Numbered from the stretch's first letter, positions 25,507-35,045 are shown. The stretch is DNA of 64,000 bases from Pseudomonadaceae bacterium (GCA_900766265.1 CAAFUS010000015.1:115029-179028), one strand, 5' to 3'. Translations and numbers: made by a program. The notes: generated by a model from the letters alone, not told the origin.

Positions 25507-27129
25507 TTAGAACTTGAACCGATTCACCAGGTCGTTCAGCTCGACGGCCAGTCGCGAGAGGTCCTGGCTGGCGGCGTTGGTCTGGCTCGCGCCGGCACTA
25601 CTGTGGACGGCCAGATCCCGGATGTTGACCAGGTTGCGATCGACCTCGCGGGCCACCTGGGCCTGTTCTTCCGAGGCGCTGGCGATCACCAGGTTGCGTT
25701 CGCTGATCTGGCTGATGGCTTCGGTGATTTCCTGCAGGGCCTTGCCTGCCGCTTCCGCGATACGCAGCGTGGCGGTGGCGCGCTCGGTGCTCGCATCCAT
25801 CGACGTCTTGGCCTGGTCGGCCCCGGTGCGGATGTTGCCGATCATCTGCTCGATTTCCAGCGTCGACTGCTGGGTGCGATGGGCCAGCGCGCGGACTTCG
25901 TCGGCGACCACCGCAAAGCCCCGGCCGGCATCTCCCGCGCGGGCGGCTTCGATCGCGGCGTTGAGGGCAAGCAGGTTGGTCTGTTCGGCGATCGAACGGA
26001 TGACGTCGAGCACCTTGCTGATGTCATGCACCTTGTCGGCGAGATCCTTCACCTGCACCGAGGTATCGCCTATTTCGCCGGCGAGCTGGGAAATCGAGGT
26101 GACCGTTCCGTTGACCTGCTCCTGGCCTTTCTTGGCGTTGGTATCCGAGGCCCTCGAGGCTTCGGAGGTGCTGACCGCGTTACGCGCGACCTCGTCTACT
26201 GCGGCGGTCATTTCATTGACTGCGGTGGCGGCCTGTTCCAGTTCGTTGTTCTGCTGTTCGAGCCCGCGCGCCGAATCCTCGGTGATCACGTTCAGCTCTT
26301 CGGCGGCCGACGCCAACTGGTCCGAAGATTGGGCGATGCGCTCCAGCGTCTCCCGCAGCTTGGCCTGCATGGTCTTGAGTGCCGTCAGCAGCATGGCCGG
26401 CTCGTCGCGCCCTTCGATGTCGATCGGCTTGCTCAAATCACCCGACGCAATGGTCTCCGCGACGGAAACAGCCAGGCGAAGCGGCTGGACGATGCTGCGG
26501 GTCAGCAAATAGGCGAGGATCATCGTCAGCATCGCAGCTGCCAGGAGCGCTGCCAAGACCACGGCAAAGGAGAAGGCGTATGCCTCTGCCGACCTCTTTT
26601 CAGAGTCAGCTGCCCCGGCTTTGTTGATTTGCACGAGTTTGTCGAGTTCGGTACCCAGCTGGTCGGAGAGCGTCTTATAACGCGAGCCCAGCAACGCCTG
26701 GATTTCGCCGATACGGTCCTGTTGGGAGAGCGACAGAAGCTGCTGGTTCACCGTGAAATACTCATCCAGCGCCTTGTCAAAAACGCGATATTGAGCGCGC
26801 TCATTCTCGTCGGAGATCAAACCTTCATATTTCTGTTCGATTTCCTTCAGCTCCTGAGCCAATTCGTTCGACCGCCGCAAACTCTCTGTTAGGTCTGCGG
26901 GCTCGCGATCTACGAGTATCCGGAACGAAACAATACGCATGCGGAGCACGTTTTCTTTCATGTCAGCTAGCGCTTCGTAGCTCGGCAGTCGGTTGTCCGC
27001 CATGTCCAGTGTGGCCATCCGGATGCTCTTCATCTGCAATAGCGCAAAAGCGCCCAGTGCCAGGACGAGCAGTGCAACCATAGAAAAACTGAAAGTCGAA
27101 CGGGATGCGATCTTGTATTGCCTGAGCAC
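25507..27129 (-). CDS. Methyl-accepting chemotaxis protein, 4HB_MCP sensor type
   Basis: A transmembrane chemoreceptor of about 540 residues. An N-terminal helix (FSMVALLVLALGAFALLQM) leads into a four-helix-bundle periplasmic domain. A second helix (VVLAALLAAAMLTMILAYLL), a HAMP domain, and the long signalling hairpin with the conserved tip IAEQTNLLALNAAIEAARAGD follow. I prefer the GTG at 27129 (VLRQYKIASRST), which matches the usual opening of this receptor type; an earlier GTG at 27190-27192 would add 21 basic residues. The C-terminus (VELNDLVNRFKF) has no CheR-binding pentapeptide. The ligand is unknown. It stands apart from the chemosensory operon at 42-51 kb. Confidence 0.88.
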   Translation of the reverse strand: MLRQYKIASRSTFSFSMVALLVLALGAFALLQMKSIRMATLDMADNRLPSYEALADMKENVLRMRIVSFRILVDREPADLTESLRRSNELAQELKEIEQKYEGLISDENERAQYRVFDKALDEYFTVNQQLLSLSQQDRIGEIQALLGSRYKTLSDQLGTELDKLVQINKAGAADSEKRSAEAYAFSFAVVLAALLAAAMLTMILAYLLTRSIVQPLRLAVSVAETIASGDLSKPIDIEGRDEPAMLLTALKTMQAKLRETLERIAQSSDQLASAAEELNVITEDSARGLEQQNNELEQAATAVNEMTAAVDEVARNAVSTSEASRASDTNAKKGQEQVNGTVTSISQLAGEIGDTSVQVKDLADKVHDISKVLDVIRSIAEQTNLLALNAAIEAARAGDAGRGFAVVADEVRALAHRTQQSTLEIEQMIGNIRTGADQAKTSMDASTERATATLRIAEAAGKALQEITEAISQISERNLVIASASEEQAQVAREVDRNLVNIRDLAVHSSAGASQTNAASQDLSRLAVELNDLVNRFKF

Positions 27130-27507
27130 GATTGGGTCACTCTTGGATGCATGGGATTGCAAGCGTGCTTTGGCTGCCCGCTTGCGTTGCACGGCGTATC
27201 GGCTGAAGCAAGACGTGCGTTAATGCCGTTTGTCGAACAGCAACTTGCTTCGTCCTGATGCTTTCAAGGAGCCACCAGCCTTTTGGCGCAGCATTGATAA
27301 CGTCATTCCGGCGCGGATCGATCCATTCGTCGCTTGCACTGTCTCAATGGTGGGTCAGAAGAAGAACGGACTGTCTATGAATGGCGCGCAAGCCCCTCGC
27401 TCTACCTTGAAGTTCATCAACGTTCGAGACGGTCGCCCCTCGGCCGTTATCGATGTCAGCAGCGAAGGGGCTCGCATGCGATCCTCTCCAGATCGGCGGA
27501 GCGCCGC
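27130..27507. other. Divergent intergenic region between the MCP and DUF421 genes
   Basis: The interval separates divergently transcribed genes and must contain both promoters. Frames that extend upstream of the two chosen starts lack ribosome-binding sites and family resemblance. I see no convincing operator palindrome or small gene. Confidence 0.4.
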
Positions 27508-28200
27508 ATGACCCCGTTCGACTGGCAGCGCATGCTGCTCGACGAGTTCCCCGTGCTCTTCCTCGCGGAGGTTGCGCTACGTGCCTTCTTCGCCTTCGTC
27601 GTGGTGTTCCTGTTCCTGAAAGTGAGCGGCCGGCGGGGTATCCGCCAGCTGTCGCTGTTCGAACTGGTGGTCATCCTGACGCTCGGTTCGGCGGCGGGAG
27701 ACGTCTCGTTCTACGAAGACGTACCCTTGCTACCCATCGCGATGGTGTTCGCGACCCTGTTGCTGCTTTATCGCCTCACCGTCCTGGCTATGAGCCACAG
27801 CGCGCGGTTTTCCAACTGGATGGAAGGCAAGCCCGTCACGATCATCGAGGATGGGTTGTACGAGCTGAACAGCCTGAACCGCTACAACATCTCGTCCGAC
27901 GAGTTCTTCATGGAACTGCGCCAGCAGGGCGTCGAGCACCTCGGGCAGGTCCGCCTCGGCATCCTCGAAACCGACGGCGACGTCAGCCTCTACTTCAACC
28001 CTCCGGAGGCCACCAAGCCGGGGCTGTCGGTGCTGCCGCCCGAGCACCGGCCCGTGTTCGAGCGGGTGCCGTCCAGCGGCATCTATGCCTGTACCCGCTG
28101 CGGCCATACGCAGCTCCTGAATAGCCAGCAGCAGGCTCGTTGCCCTCGCTGTGACAACGCCATCTGGTCGCTCGCGCTGAGTAATGGCCGCCTGCGCTGA
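27508..28200 (+). CDS. DUF421 (YetF-type) membrane protein with C-terminal zinc ribbon
   Basis: A 230-residue protein. Three N-terminal helices (about residues 15-85) contain the DUF421 hallmark SGRRGIRQLSLFELVVILTLGSAAGD. A cytosolic domain with GKPVTIIEDGLYELNSLNRYNIS and the SSDEFFMELRQQGV motif follows. The last about 45 residues add two CxxC knuckles (CTRCGH and CPRCDN), a zinc-ribbon-like tail not found in the simplest members of the family. The ATG at 27508 places the first helix properly. The family's function is poorly defined (membrane proteins linked to stress or sporulation in Bacillus). It is convergent with the DUF2149 gene. Confidence 0.82.
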   Translation: MTPFDWQRMLLDEFPVLFLAEVALRAFFAFVVVFLFLKVSGRRGIRQLSLFELVVILTLGSAAGDVSFYEDVPLLPIAMVFATLLLLYRLTVLAMSHSARFSNWMEGKPVTIIEDGLYELNSLNRYNISSDEFFMELRQQGVEHLGQVRLGILETDGDVSLYFNPPEATKPGLSVLPPEHRPVFERVPSSGIYACTRCGHTQLLNSQQQARCPRCDNAIWSLALSNGRLR

Positions 28201-28292
28201 GCTCAACCCGGTTAGGGCACTGCCGGGCGCCCAGAAATGCCGTCCGGGCGGCGACTTGGGGCACAAGCGTTCGTCCGTCCACGCGTCGGCCC

Positions 28293-28616
28293 TTAGGGGG
28301 TTGGCGTCGTCTCCTCGGGCACATAGATCATCCGCCCGTCGTTCAGGCGGTAGGTGATGCCTGCCTTGGCGCCCTGGCCCTCGCCGATCTCGCCGCTGGA
28401 CTCATACTGGGTGAGTTCCTGGCCTTCCTTGATCAGCATCCGCATGTTCGCCTCGCCCGGGTTTTCGATCACCACCACGCTGTCCTGGCTGAAGGGATTG
28501 AGCGGGTTCTGCACGATGACGATTAGCAGAATGCCGATCACCACCAGGAACAGGTCGATCAGGTTGACCACCGAGAGGAGTGGGTCATCGTCGTCGTCAT
28601 GGTCGAGAAAACGCAT
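28293..28616 (-). CDS. DUF2149 membrane protein (HmuV-like)
   Basis: A 107-residue protein beginning MRFLDHDDDDDPLLSVVNLIDLF, with one membrane helix (FLVVIGILLIVIV) and a periplasmic tail with GAKAGITYRLNDGRMIYVPE. This is the DUF2149 family, which in layout resembles ExbD/TolR: a short cytosolic part, a helix carrying an acidic residue, and a periplasmic domain. The ATG overlaps the stop of the ExbB/MotA-like gene (ATGA), so the two are probably co-translated as a proton-channel pair. It is the last gene of the TonB/CobN-like operon. Homologues occur beside CobN-like genes in heme and zinc loci. Confidence 0.85.
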   Translation of the reverse strand: MRFLDHDDDDDPLLSVVNLIDLFLVVIGILLIVIVQNPLNPFSQDSVVVIENPGEANMRMLIKEGQELTQYESSGEIGEGQGAKAGITYRLNDGRMIYVPEETTPTP

Positions 28617-29092
28617 CAGAGCACCGCTCCGGCGCGTTCGATCGCCCGCAGCTCCTGCAGCAGCCAGCGGCGTCGCACGGTGAGGACGAAGAAGGTGATG
28701 CTCGAGGCGATGAGCGCGAGGATCACCGAGGAAAAGGCGACCACCAGATTCTCGCCGATGCCCTTCGCGTCGCTCTGGGTCAAGGCGAGCAGCGCCGGGC
28801 CCATGGGGATCATGGTGGCGACCAGGCCGAGCATCGGCGCGCTGCGCGAGGTCACGCGCAGCCATTCCAGGCGTTGCATGATCCAGAGTTCGAGGTCATC
28901 GCTGGTCCCGCCGCTGGCTGCCTGGTGGGAGGTGAGCACCGAGTGGTAGCGGCCGTTGCGGCGCTGCCAGGCTTCCATGGCGAAGCTGCCCAGCGCGACG
29001 AAGGCATAGGCCAGCGCCGCCAGGATCAGCAGCAGGACGGGCACCAGGAAGATGCGGGTGAGTTCGTAAAGGCTGGTTTCAAGTGCGTTCAT
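28616..29092 (-). CDS. MotA/TolQ/ExbB-family proton channel protein
   Basis: A 158-residue inner-membrane protein with three hydrophobic segments: LVPVLLLILAALAYAFVAL near the N-terminus, then APMLGLVATMIPMGPALLAL and VAFSSVILALIASSITFFVL. The last two carry the conserved proline/glycine pattern of MotA/TolQ/ExbB proteins. With the DUF2149 partner it likely couples proton flow to work at the outer membrane or to the CobN-like protein. It lies 30 bp after the CobN-like gene and is probably expressed with it. Confidence 0.85.
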   Translation of the reverse strand: MNALETSLYELTRIFLVPVLLLILAALAYAFVALGSFAMEAWQRRNGRYHSVLTSHQAASGGTSDDLELWIMQRLEWLRVTSRSAPMLGLVATMIPMGPALLALTQSDAKGIGENLVVAFSSVILALIASSITFFVLTVRRRWLLQELRAIERAGAVL

Positions 29093-29122
29093 GGGCTCGG
29101 TTCGCTTGTTCGATTCAGTTGT

Positions 29123-32100
29123 TCAGGACGTTGGGGTAGCGCGACGGTTGGCCAGGAGCTGGCGCAGGGCACCCGCCAGCACGCAGGCGGCCAGGGCCAG
29201 GAGGCCGAGCAGAAGTCGCCAGGGATTCGGCGCCTCGTCTGGCTGATCGACTACCTGTTGCATCACTTGGCCGCGTACCGTCTCGGCTGCGGTGGTGCCC
29301 TCACCGGGGGAGGAGGGCGACTCGGCGTTCGGGGCGGTGCTTGGCGCGAGGCCGTAGCCGCCCGCCATCCGTTCGATGAATTCGCGCGTGACCGACTCAC
29401 CGCCATCGGCGCCGTGTTCGCGGATGAGGGCCTGCCAGCGCTCGGCCAGTTGGTGTCGGGTCTCATCCGACGCGTCCCAGTAGCCCTTGCGGATCGCCTC
29501 GGCCATGCGTTCGATCAGCTGCGCCTGGGCCGTGGGGTTGTGCGCTTCGAACCACTGCGCGAGGCCGAGCTCGCGCCGGTCCATCACGAAGGTGTCGTGC
29601 AGGGCCTGCCACTGGTCGGCGCGGACCATGCTGCGATCGGCGGCCTGCCAGCCCCAAAGGTTGTTCGCGACGTTGAGCACCTCCAGCGTTCCGGCGTAGC
29701 CCTCCTGCTGCATCGCCGCGATCCACTGCGGGTTGAGGTAACGGCTGCGCAGCTCGCCGGCGAGGTAGCTGGCGGCGCCTTCGGTTCGGGGTTCGGTCTT
29801 GCGCAGATCGGAGATGTAGAGCGAGGGGCTCGCGCCATCGAGATGGCGAACCGCGAGCGACAGCCCGCCGAGAAACTCGAACGGATGATCCGTCGACAGC
29901 ACGCCGTTGAGTTCGCTGGAGCGGGCCATGACGGCGGCCTGGACGCCTTTGAGTTGTTCGGCGAACAGGTTCTGCCCCTCGATCTTCTCGCCCCAGTGGC
30001 CGCTGCCATAGCCGTACTGCAGGCGTGACAGGAACTGCTCGGCCAGATCCGACTCGTTGTCCCAGCGCGTCGAATCCAGGGTCAGCTGGGAGACGCCGGT
30101 GCCGTAGTCGCCGGGCGCGTTGCCGAAGATCCGCAGGCGCGAGAGGCGCTCGGCGCGGGCGTCGTCGATGCCCTGATCCTGTAGCCGTCGGGCCACGGCC
30201 CGACTGTTCGCGGCCAGTACGTTGCCCGGTTCGTCGAGCACCGTCAGGCGTTCCACGACATCGGCCAGCAGGCGCATAAAGCCGTCGAACTGGTCGCGGT
30301 AGACGCTGGTGACTTGGACCACGATGTCGATCCGGGGCCTGTCGAGTTCGGAGGTCGGGACGATTTCCAAAGACCGCACCCGTCCTCCTTCGTCCCAGAC
30401 CGGCCGCACGCCCAGCGCATGGAGCACCTGGCTTTCGAGGATGCCGAGGTGCCGCATGGCTTCTGAGGACCACAGGCTGAACGCGAGCTTTTCCGGCTGC
30501 GCGCCGTCGTGTTCGTCGCGGTAGCGGATGATCAGCTGTTCCAGCGCCTTGCCGCCTGCCTCATAGGCCGCGCGGGTCGGCAGCTTGTCCGCCTCGAAGG
30601 CGAAGAGGTTGCGACCGCTGGGCACCTCCGGATTACGTACCGGATCGCCGCCCGGGCCGGGCGCGACGAAGCCGCCCGCCAACCCCGCCAGCAGAGCCTC
30701 CATTTCGCCCGGGTCTGCGAGCCGTGCATCGAGCACGCGGGCCCGTTCGATCTGCTCGCGCAGCCGGGCATCGGTGATCGACTCCAGGCTTTCGCCGTCG
30801 CGCAAATAGCGTTGCAGGGTGCGGTAAGGAAGGCTCGCCTGTAACCCGGCGAGGTCTTCGGCCAAGGGTTCGTCCTCGTCGATCCCGAGCGCCTCGCGGT
30901 AGGGCTCGCCCAGCTGTTGCAGCACCGTGGCCAGGCGATGCTCGGACGTGGCCGGTTCGCCGAAGGTGTGGAGGCCGAGGGGCAGGTTCGCCTCGGCCAT
31001 GGTGTGAAGCTGGTCGTGCAACGCCTGCATGAAGGTTTCAGAGTCGGCCCGCATCCGCGTCTCGTCCCAGCCCAGATCCCCGATCAGTCCGCTCTGCAGA
31101 GCCGCCTGGCGAATGCTTTCGGCCGTCTTTTCCCGCACTGCACCTTCATCGAGCTGTTGGTATTCGTGAATCAGTGCGTGCAGGTCGCGCAGCTCGTCAT
31201 ACAGTCCGGCAGGCGCGAAGGGGGGCGTCTGATGGCTGATGATGACGGCACGGCCACGGCGGCGTGCCTGGATGGCCTCGCCGATGTTGTCCTGGATGTA
31301 GGGGTAGAACACCGGCAGGTCGCCCAGCGCCAGGAAGGGGTAATCGCTCGCGGAAAGGCCGCGGTCCTTGCCCGGCAGCCATTCCTGGGTGCCGTGGGTG
31401 CCCAGATGGATGAGCGCGTCGGCTTCGAAGCCTTCGCGCACCGCCTGATAGCCCGCCAGGTAGAGGTGATCCGGCGGCATCTTGCTGTCGTGATAAGCCT
31501 CGCCGGGCCGGCCGGCACGGGGCGGTTGCGGTAGCAGCAACAGCTTGCCCAGGCGCGCGGCCGGGATGACGAATCGGGCCTGTCCGTCGATCTGGCGCAA
31601 GGCCCAATGGTCGGCCGGCTCGCCCCAGCGCTCGAACAGGGCCTGGCGGCTCGGCTCGGGCAGCTGCTCCAGCCAGCCCTGGTAGTTGGCCAAGGGCAAG
31701 GTCACGGCCAGGCCGTCTTCGAGCAGGCCGTCGAGCGATTCGGGCCGATAGTAGCCGCCCAGCAGGCGCTGCGCGGTCTCGATCAGCTCCGGCTCCTCCG
31801 TCTTCGGTACGTCATAGCCGGCCTGCTGCAGGGCCGTCGTGAGATGGGCGAGGCTGCGGGGTACGTTGAGGTTCGAGGCGGCCAGGTTCTTCTCGCCGTC
31901 CGGATGATTCCAGAACATCAGCGCCAGGTGCTTGTCGGCAGGGGCGAGCCGACGCAGCCGGGCGAGGCGGGTGACCTTGTGCAGCAGCGCGTCCACCTGT
32001 TCCGGGATCGGCATGGGCTCGCCATTTTCGACGGCTGCGATTACCAGCGGATCGGTCATGCCCCAGCTTTCCGGCACCGCCAGCAGGGTCGCGGTGGTGC

Positions 32101-33004
32101 GTGGAGAAACACCGCTGGACGAGGCCTGCCAGTTCGCCCGGTCGCCTTCGCGGAAGGTCAGCGTCGACAGCACAGGGATGTTCAACGCGAGAAATTCCGC
32201 CTGTCGTGCCGGGCCGTTCTGCATATGCTGAAGGTTGACCAGTACGTCGCTGCGCGCAGGTGTCAGGATCCTGGTCAGCGCGTCAGGCTCCCGATCATCC
32301 ATCCAGAACGCCATGGGCGCCTGTCCCAGCGCTTCACTACGCGTTATCAGCGCGTCGATCAGCCGCAGCTGGCCATCGACCAGAGCGCCGCGGTGAATGG
32401 CGAAGGCCACGCGCGGTGCGTTATCCGCCCAGCGCCCGGTGCCCCAGGCGAGATAGTCGTCGAGCGCTGCAAAAGGCGCGGGCGCGTCGGGGTGGTAAAA
32501 GCCGGTCCTGGCCAGCTCGACAGGTGCGGGAATCGTGTCGGTGGCGGTGCCGTCGTGCCAGGCGCGCAGGTAGGCGAGCAGATACCGCAGGTTCTGCTCG
32601 CCGCCATTGGCGTAATAACCGATCAGCCGCCTGGCGACCGGCGTCGGCATGTTGGCGAAGGCAGGCGGGCCGCCGCCCACGCGTATCCACGGCGTGTCGC
32701 CTGCAATCAAGGCGTCGAATCGCTGCTGGACCGCCGCCAGATCGGCGGGGCGCGGGGTGTCCAGGATCAACAGGTCGGCGTCGGCTATGCCACGCTGCGG
32801 TTCCGAGGATGCGCGCGCGGTGCCCAGCGTGATACCGGCCTCGGCCGCCCAGCTCGCAAGGCGGTCGAGCTTGCCTTGCAGGACGAAGTCGGTGGTCAGC
32901 ACCTGGACATGCACCGCGTCCGGGGCAGGCGAATCGCCGGATGCACCCGTTCCCCAGCCGGCCAGCGCCAGGAGCGCCAGGCCGGCCCTAATCATGTTGC
33001 GCAT
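29123..33004 (-). CDS. Secreted, membrane-anchored CobN/ChlH-like chelatase-family protein
   Basis: A 1293-residue protein of the CobN/magnesium-chelatase H family. It has the hallmark HLGTHGTQEWLPGKDRG (about residues 530-550) with YPYIQDNIGEAIQARRRGRA after it. Unlike cytosolic CobN it begins with a signal peptide (MIRAGLALLALAGWGTGASG) and ends with a helix plus basic tail (LLLGLLALAACVLAG...), so it should be periplasmic and membrane-tethered. Related proteins (HmuS of Bacteroidales) act on heme, and the P. aeruginosa PA1923-type member is, as I recall, induced by zinc starvation. It starts one base after the TonB receptor stop. I infer removal or insertion of a metal in an imported tetrapyrrole or metal complex; CobS and CobT partners are absent here. 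Confidence 0.85.
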   Translation of the reverse strand: MRNMIRAGLALLALAGWGTGASGDSPAPDAVHVQVLTTDFVLQGKLDRLASWAAEAGITLGTARASSEPQRGIADADLLILDTPRPADLAAVQQRFDALIAGDTPWIRVGGGPPAFANMPTPVARRLIGYYANGGEQNLRYLLAYLRAWHDGTATDTIPAPVELARTGFYHPDAPAPFAALDDYLAWGTGRWADNAPRVAFAIHRGALVDGQLRLIDALITRSEALGQAPMAFWMDDREPDALTRILTPARSDVLVNLQHMQNGPARQAEFLALNIPVLSTLTFREGDRANWQASSSGVSPRTTATLLAVPESWGMTDPLVIAAVENGEPMPIPEQVDALLHKVTRLARLRRLAPADKHLALMFWNHPDGEKNLAASNLNVPRSLAHLTTALQQAGYDVPKTEEPELIETAQRLLGGYYRPESLDGLLEDGLAVTLPLANYQGWLEQLPEPSRQALFERWGEPADHWALRQIDGQARFVIPAARLGKLLLLPQPPRAGRPGEAYHDSKMPPDHLYLAGYQAVREGFEADALIHLGTHGTQEWLPGKDRGLSASDYPFLALGDLPVFYPYIQDNIGEAIQARRRGRAVIISHQTPPFAPAGLYDELRDLHALIHEYQQLDEGAVREKTAESIRQAALQSGLIGDLGWDETRMRADSETFMQALHDQLHTMAEANLPLGLHTFGEPATSEHRLATVLQQLGEPYREALGIDEDEPLAEDLAGLQASLPYRTLQRYLRDGESLESITDARLREQIERARVLDARLADPGEMEALLAGLAGGFVAPGPGGDPVRNPEVPSGRNLFAFEADKLPTRAAYEAGGKALEQLIIRYRDEHDGAQPEKLAFSLWSSEAMRHLGILESQVLHALGVRPVWDEGGRVRSLEIVPTSELDRPRIDIVVQVTSVYRDQFDGFMRLLADVVERLTVLDEPGNVLAANSRAVARRLQDQGIDDARAERLSRLRIFGNAPGDYGTGVSQLTLDSTRWDNESDLAEQFLSRLQYGYGSGHWGEKIEGQNLFAEQLKGVQAAVMARSSELNGVLSTDHPFEFLGGLSLAVRHLDGASPSLYISDLRKTEPRTEGAASYLAGELRSRYLNPQWIAAMQQEGYAGTLEVLNVANNLWGWQAADRSMVRADQWQALHDTFVMDRRELGLAQWFEAHNPTAQAQLIERMAEAIRKGYWDASDETRHQLAERWQALIREHGADGGESVTREFIERMAGGYGLAPSTAPNAESPSSPGEGTTAAETVRGQVMQQVVDQPDEAPNPWRLLLGLLALAACVLAGALRQLLANRRATPTS

Positions 33005-33005
33005 G

Positions 33006-34967
33006 TCAGAAACTCAGGCTCACGCCAAGGTGGTAGGTCCGCCCGGGCTCGGCGAATGTGAAGTTGTCGGAGGTATCGCTGAAATCCTTGTCGGTGAGGT
33101 TTTCTATACCGCCGCGGATGCTCAGGTTGTGGGTGACACGCTGGGTCAGCTCCAGGTGCCACAGGCTGTAGGCTGGCACCGAGTTGGCCGTGTTACTGGA
33201 GTAGGTCAGCTGGCTGCCTACGTATTCGCCGCGCACCTGGGCGGTGAACGCGGCGGTCGGCGTCCACTGTAGCCGGGTATTGGCCAGGTGGCGGGCGCGA
33301 TCGCCCAGGCGCCGGTCGACGCTACGGTCGATGGCGTCGAGGTAGGTGTAGTTCAGGTCCCAGCGCAGGTGGGCCGGCAGGTCGAGGCCGCCGCCCAGTT
33401 CCAGTCCGCGGATGCGTGCCTTGTCGACGTTTTCGTAGTTGCGCACCTCGCGGCCGCGAAGCCCGCAGCTCGATATGCACACCGTCTGGATCAGGCCGCG
33501 CACGTTGTTCTGGAACAGCCCGGCCGTGAGCGACCAGCCGTCGGCCTGGTAGTCCGCGTTGAGCTCATAGGTGGTGTTGATCTCCGGCTCGAGCTCCGGG
33601 TTGCCGTAGATGGTGAACATCCCGCCGCCGCCGATGGCCGAATAGCCCGGCGAGAGCTGCTTGAGCGTCGGAGCCTTGAACCCGCGGCCCCCGCCGCCCT
33701 TGATCGTCAGCGCATCGTTCACGTGGTGGACCAGGTAGGCGCGCGGACTGTTATGCCAGCCGAATTGCTCATGACGGTCGAAGCGGTTACCCAGTACCAG
33801 CGACCAGGCCGGGTCGAACTCGATCTCGTCCTGCAGGAACAGGGCGCGGTGGATGATCTGGGCCTGGCCAGTGGTGAACCCGCCGTCCTCCAGCTGCTCC
33901 TTGCGCCACTCGCCACCGAAGGTAAACAGGTGCGCGCCGGCCACCGGCACGCTGAGGCTGCCATCGACGATGTCGTCGGTGAGTTCCTGGCGTGGCGAGG
34001 TCGGGACCACGCCGTTGGTGTAGCGGTTGGTGCGCTCCAGCGTATTGCGGTAGGCGCGCAGGCTGCTGCGGCCCCATGACCAGTCGCCACTGTGGGCCAC
34101 GGAGAATCGCTCGCGCTCGATGCGGTCGTTGGACTCGTAGTCTCTCCCTGCCGCGCCGGCGCTGCGGGTATTGCGCCAGCGATCCTCCAGGCCGTTCGCG
34201 TAGCTGAAGTCGACCCGCTGCGCCGTGTCGGGGGTCCAGCTCAGGGTCAGCGCTCCGCTGTCGGCGTTGCGGCCCTCGATTTCCGATTGCGTGGCATTGC
34301 CGTGCAACGGCGTTTCCTGGCGCCGCCGTGTCTCTCCGCTCAAGGAAAGCCCGAGCACGCCGGGCACGAGCGGGCCGCCGGCGTAGACGCCCAGCTGATG
34401 GGTCTGGCCGCCTCGACCATCCTCCCGCACGCCACCGTTGATCTGCGCTGCGCCATGCCAGGCGTCCGTGGCCCGCCGCGTAATCACGTTGACCACGCCC
34501 CCGAGCGCCTCGGAGCCATAAAGCGAGGACATCGGGCCGCGAATTACCTCTATGCGCTCAATGGCCTCCACTGGCACCCAGCCCAGATCGAAGTCGGCGT
34601 GCGCGATGGCGCCTGCCGCCGTGTTGATGCGTTGCCCGTTCACCAGCACCAGGGTGTGCTCGCTGTCCATCCCGCGGATGCTGACGCCGCGACGTGTCAT
34701 GCCAACCCCTGTGAATTGCAGTCCCGGCGTTCCACGCAGCGCATCCTCCAGGTCCTGGACGGGCCGCATGCTCAAATCCTCGCGGCTGATGACGGTGACG
34801 CTCGCCGGCGCGTCGCCCAGCTGTCGGGCCGTGGCGGTGGCGGTGACGACCGTGGGTTCGAGATCAAGCGCCTTTTCGAAGCCCAGGGCCGTCAAGGGAA
34901 GCAAGGCAAGGGTGGGCAGCAATCGGGCGGATGTGCGGACGGTGCGTAGGCGGGTACTGCGGGACAT
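33006..34967 (-). CDS. TonB-dependent outer-membrane receptor
   Basis: A 653-residue receptor. A signal peptide (LLPTLALLPLTALGFEKAL) precedes a TonB-box-like PTVVTATATA near residue 38. The plug domain follows (VTVISREDLSMRPVQDLEDALR, then GVSIRGMDSEHTLVLVNGQR and RIEVIRGPMSSLYGSEALGG). The 22-strand barrel ends with the C-terminal Phe signature GRTYHLGVSLSF. It resembles the colicin I/vitamin B12/heme receptor branch. Genes for a CobN-like protein, an ExbB-like channel and a DUF2149 protein follow in the same operon, so it should import the substrate on which the CobN-like protein acts. It lies 98 bp downstream of rpmE2, with an intrinsic terminator in between. Confidence 0.92.
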   Translation of the reverse strand: MSRSTRLRTVRTSARLLPTLALLPLTALGFEKALDLEPTVVTATATARQLGDAPASVTVISREDLSMRPVQDLEDALRGTPGLQFTGVGMTRRGVSIRGMDSEHTLVLVNGQRINTAAGAIAHADFDLGWVPVEAIERIEVIRGPMSSLYGSEALGGVVNVITRRATDAWHGAAQINGGVREDGRGGQTHQLGVYAGGPLVPGVLGLSLSGETRRRQETPLHGNATQSEIEGRNADSGALTLSWTPDTAQRVDFSYANGLEDRWRNTRSAGAAGRDYESNDRIERERFSVAHSGDWSWGRSSLRAYRNTLERTNRYTNGVVPTSPRQELTDDIVDGSLSVPVAGAHLFTFGGEWRKEQLEDGGFTTGQAQIIHRALFLQDEIEFDPAWSLVLGNRFDRHEQFGWHNSPRAYLVHHVNDALTIKGGGGRGFKAPTLKQLSPGYSAIGGGGMFTIYGNPELEPEINTTYELNADYQADGWSLTAGLFQNNVRGLIQTVCISSCGLRGREVRNYENVDKARIRGLELGGGLDLPAHLRWDLNYTYLDAIDRSVDRRLGDRARHLANTRLQWTPTAAFTAQVRGEYVGSQLTYSSNTANSVPAYSLWHLELTQRVTHNLSIRGGIENLTDKDFSDTSDNFTFAEPGRTYHLGVSLSF

Positions 34968-35007
34968 CGAAACGTCTTCCGTGGCTTGGATGGGCGCGAT
35001 CGGCGCG

Positions 35008-35045
35008 AAAAAAAACGATCCGCCCGGCTATCGGAGCGGATCGTT
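35008..35045 (-). terminator. Intrinsic terminator between rpmE2 and the TonB receptor gene
   Basis: Arms AACGATCCGC (35014-35023) and GCGGATCGTT (35036-35045) form a perfect 10-bp GC-rich stem over a 12-base loop. Read on the minus strand, the stem is followed by an eight-base T-run (35008-35015). It sits only about 40 bases before the TonB receptor start. Confidence 0.85.

Noticed and set aside
25603..26892. Plus-strand open frame of 429 codons antisense to the MCP
   Set aside because: Mirror of the receptor coding sequence, with no recognisable domain.
31607..33061. Plus-strand open frame of 484 codons inside the CobN-like gene
   Set aside because: Antisense shadow; the minus strand carries CobN hallmark motifs throughout.
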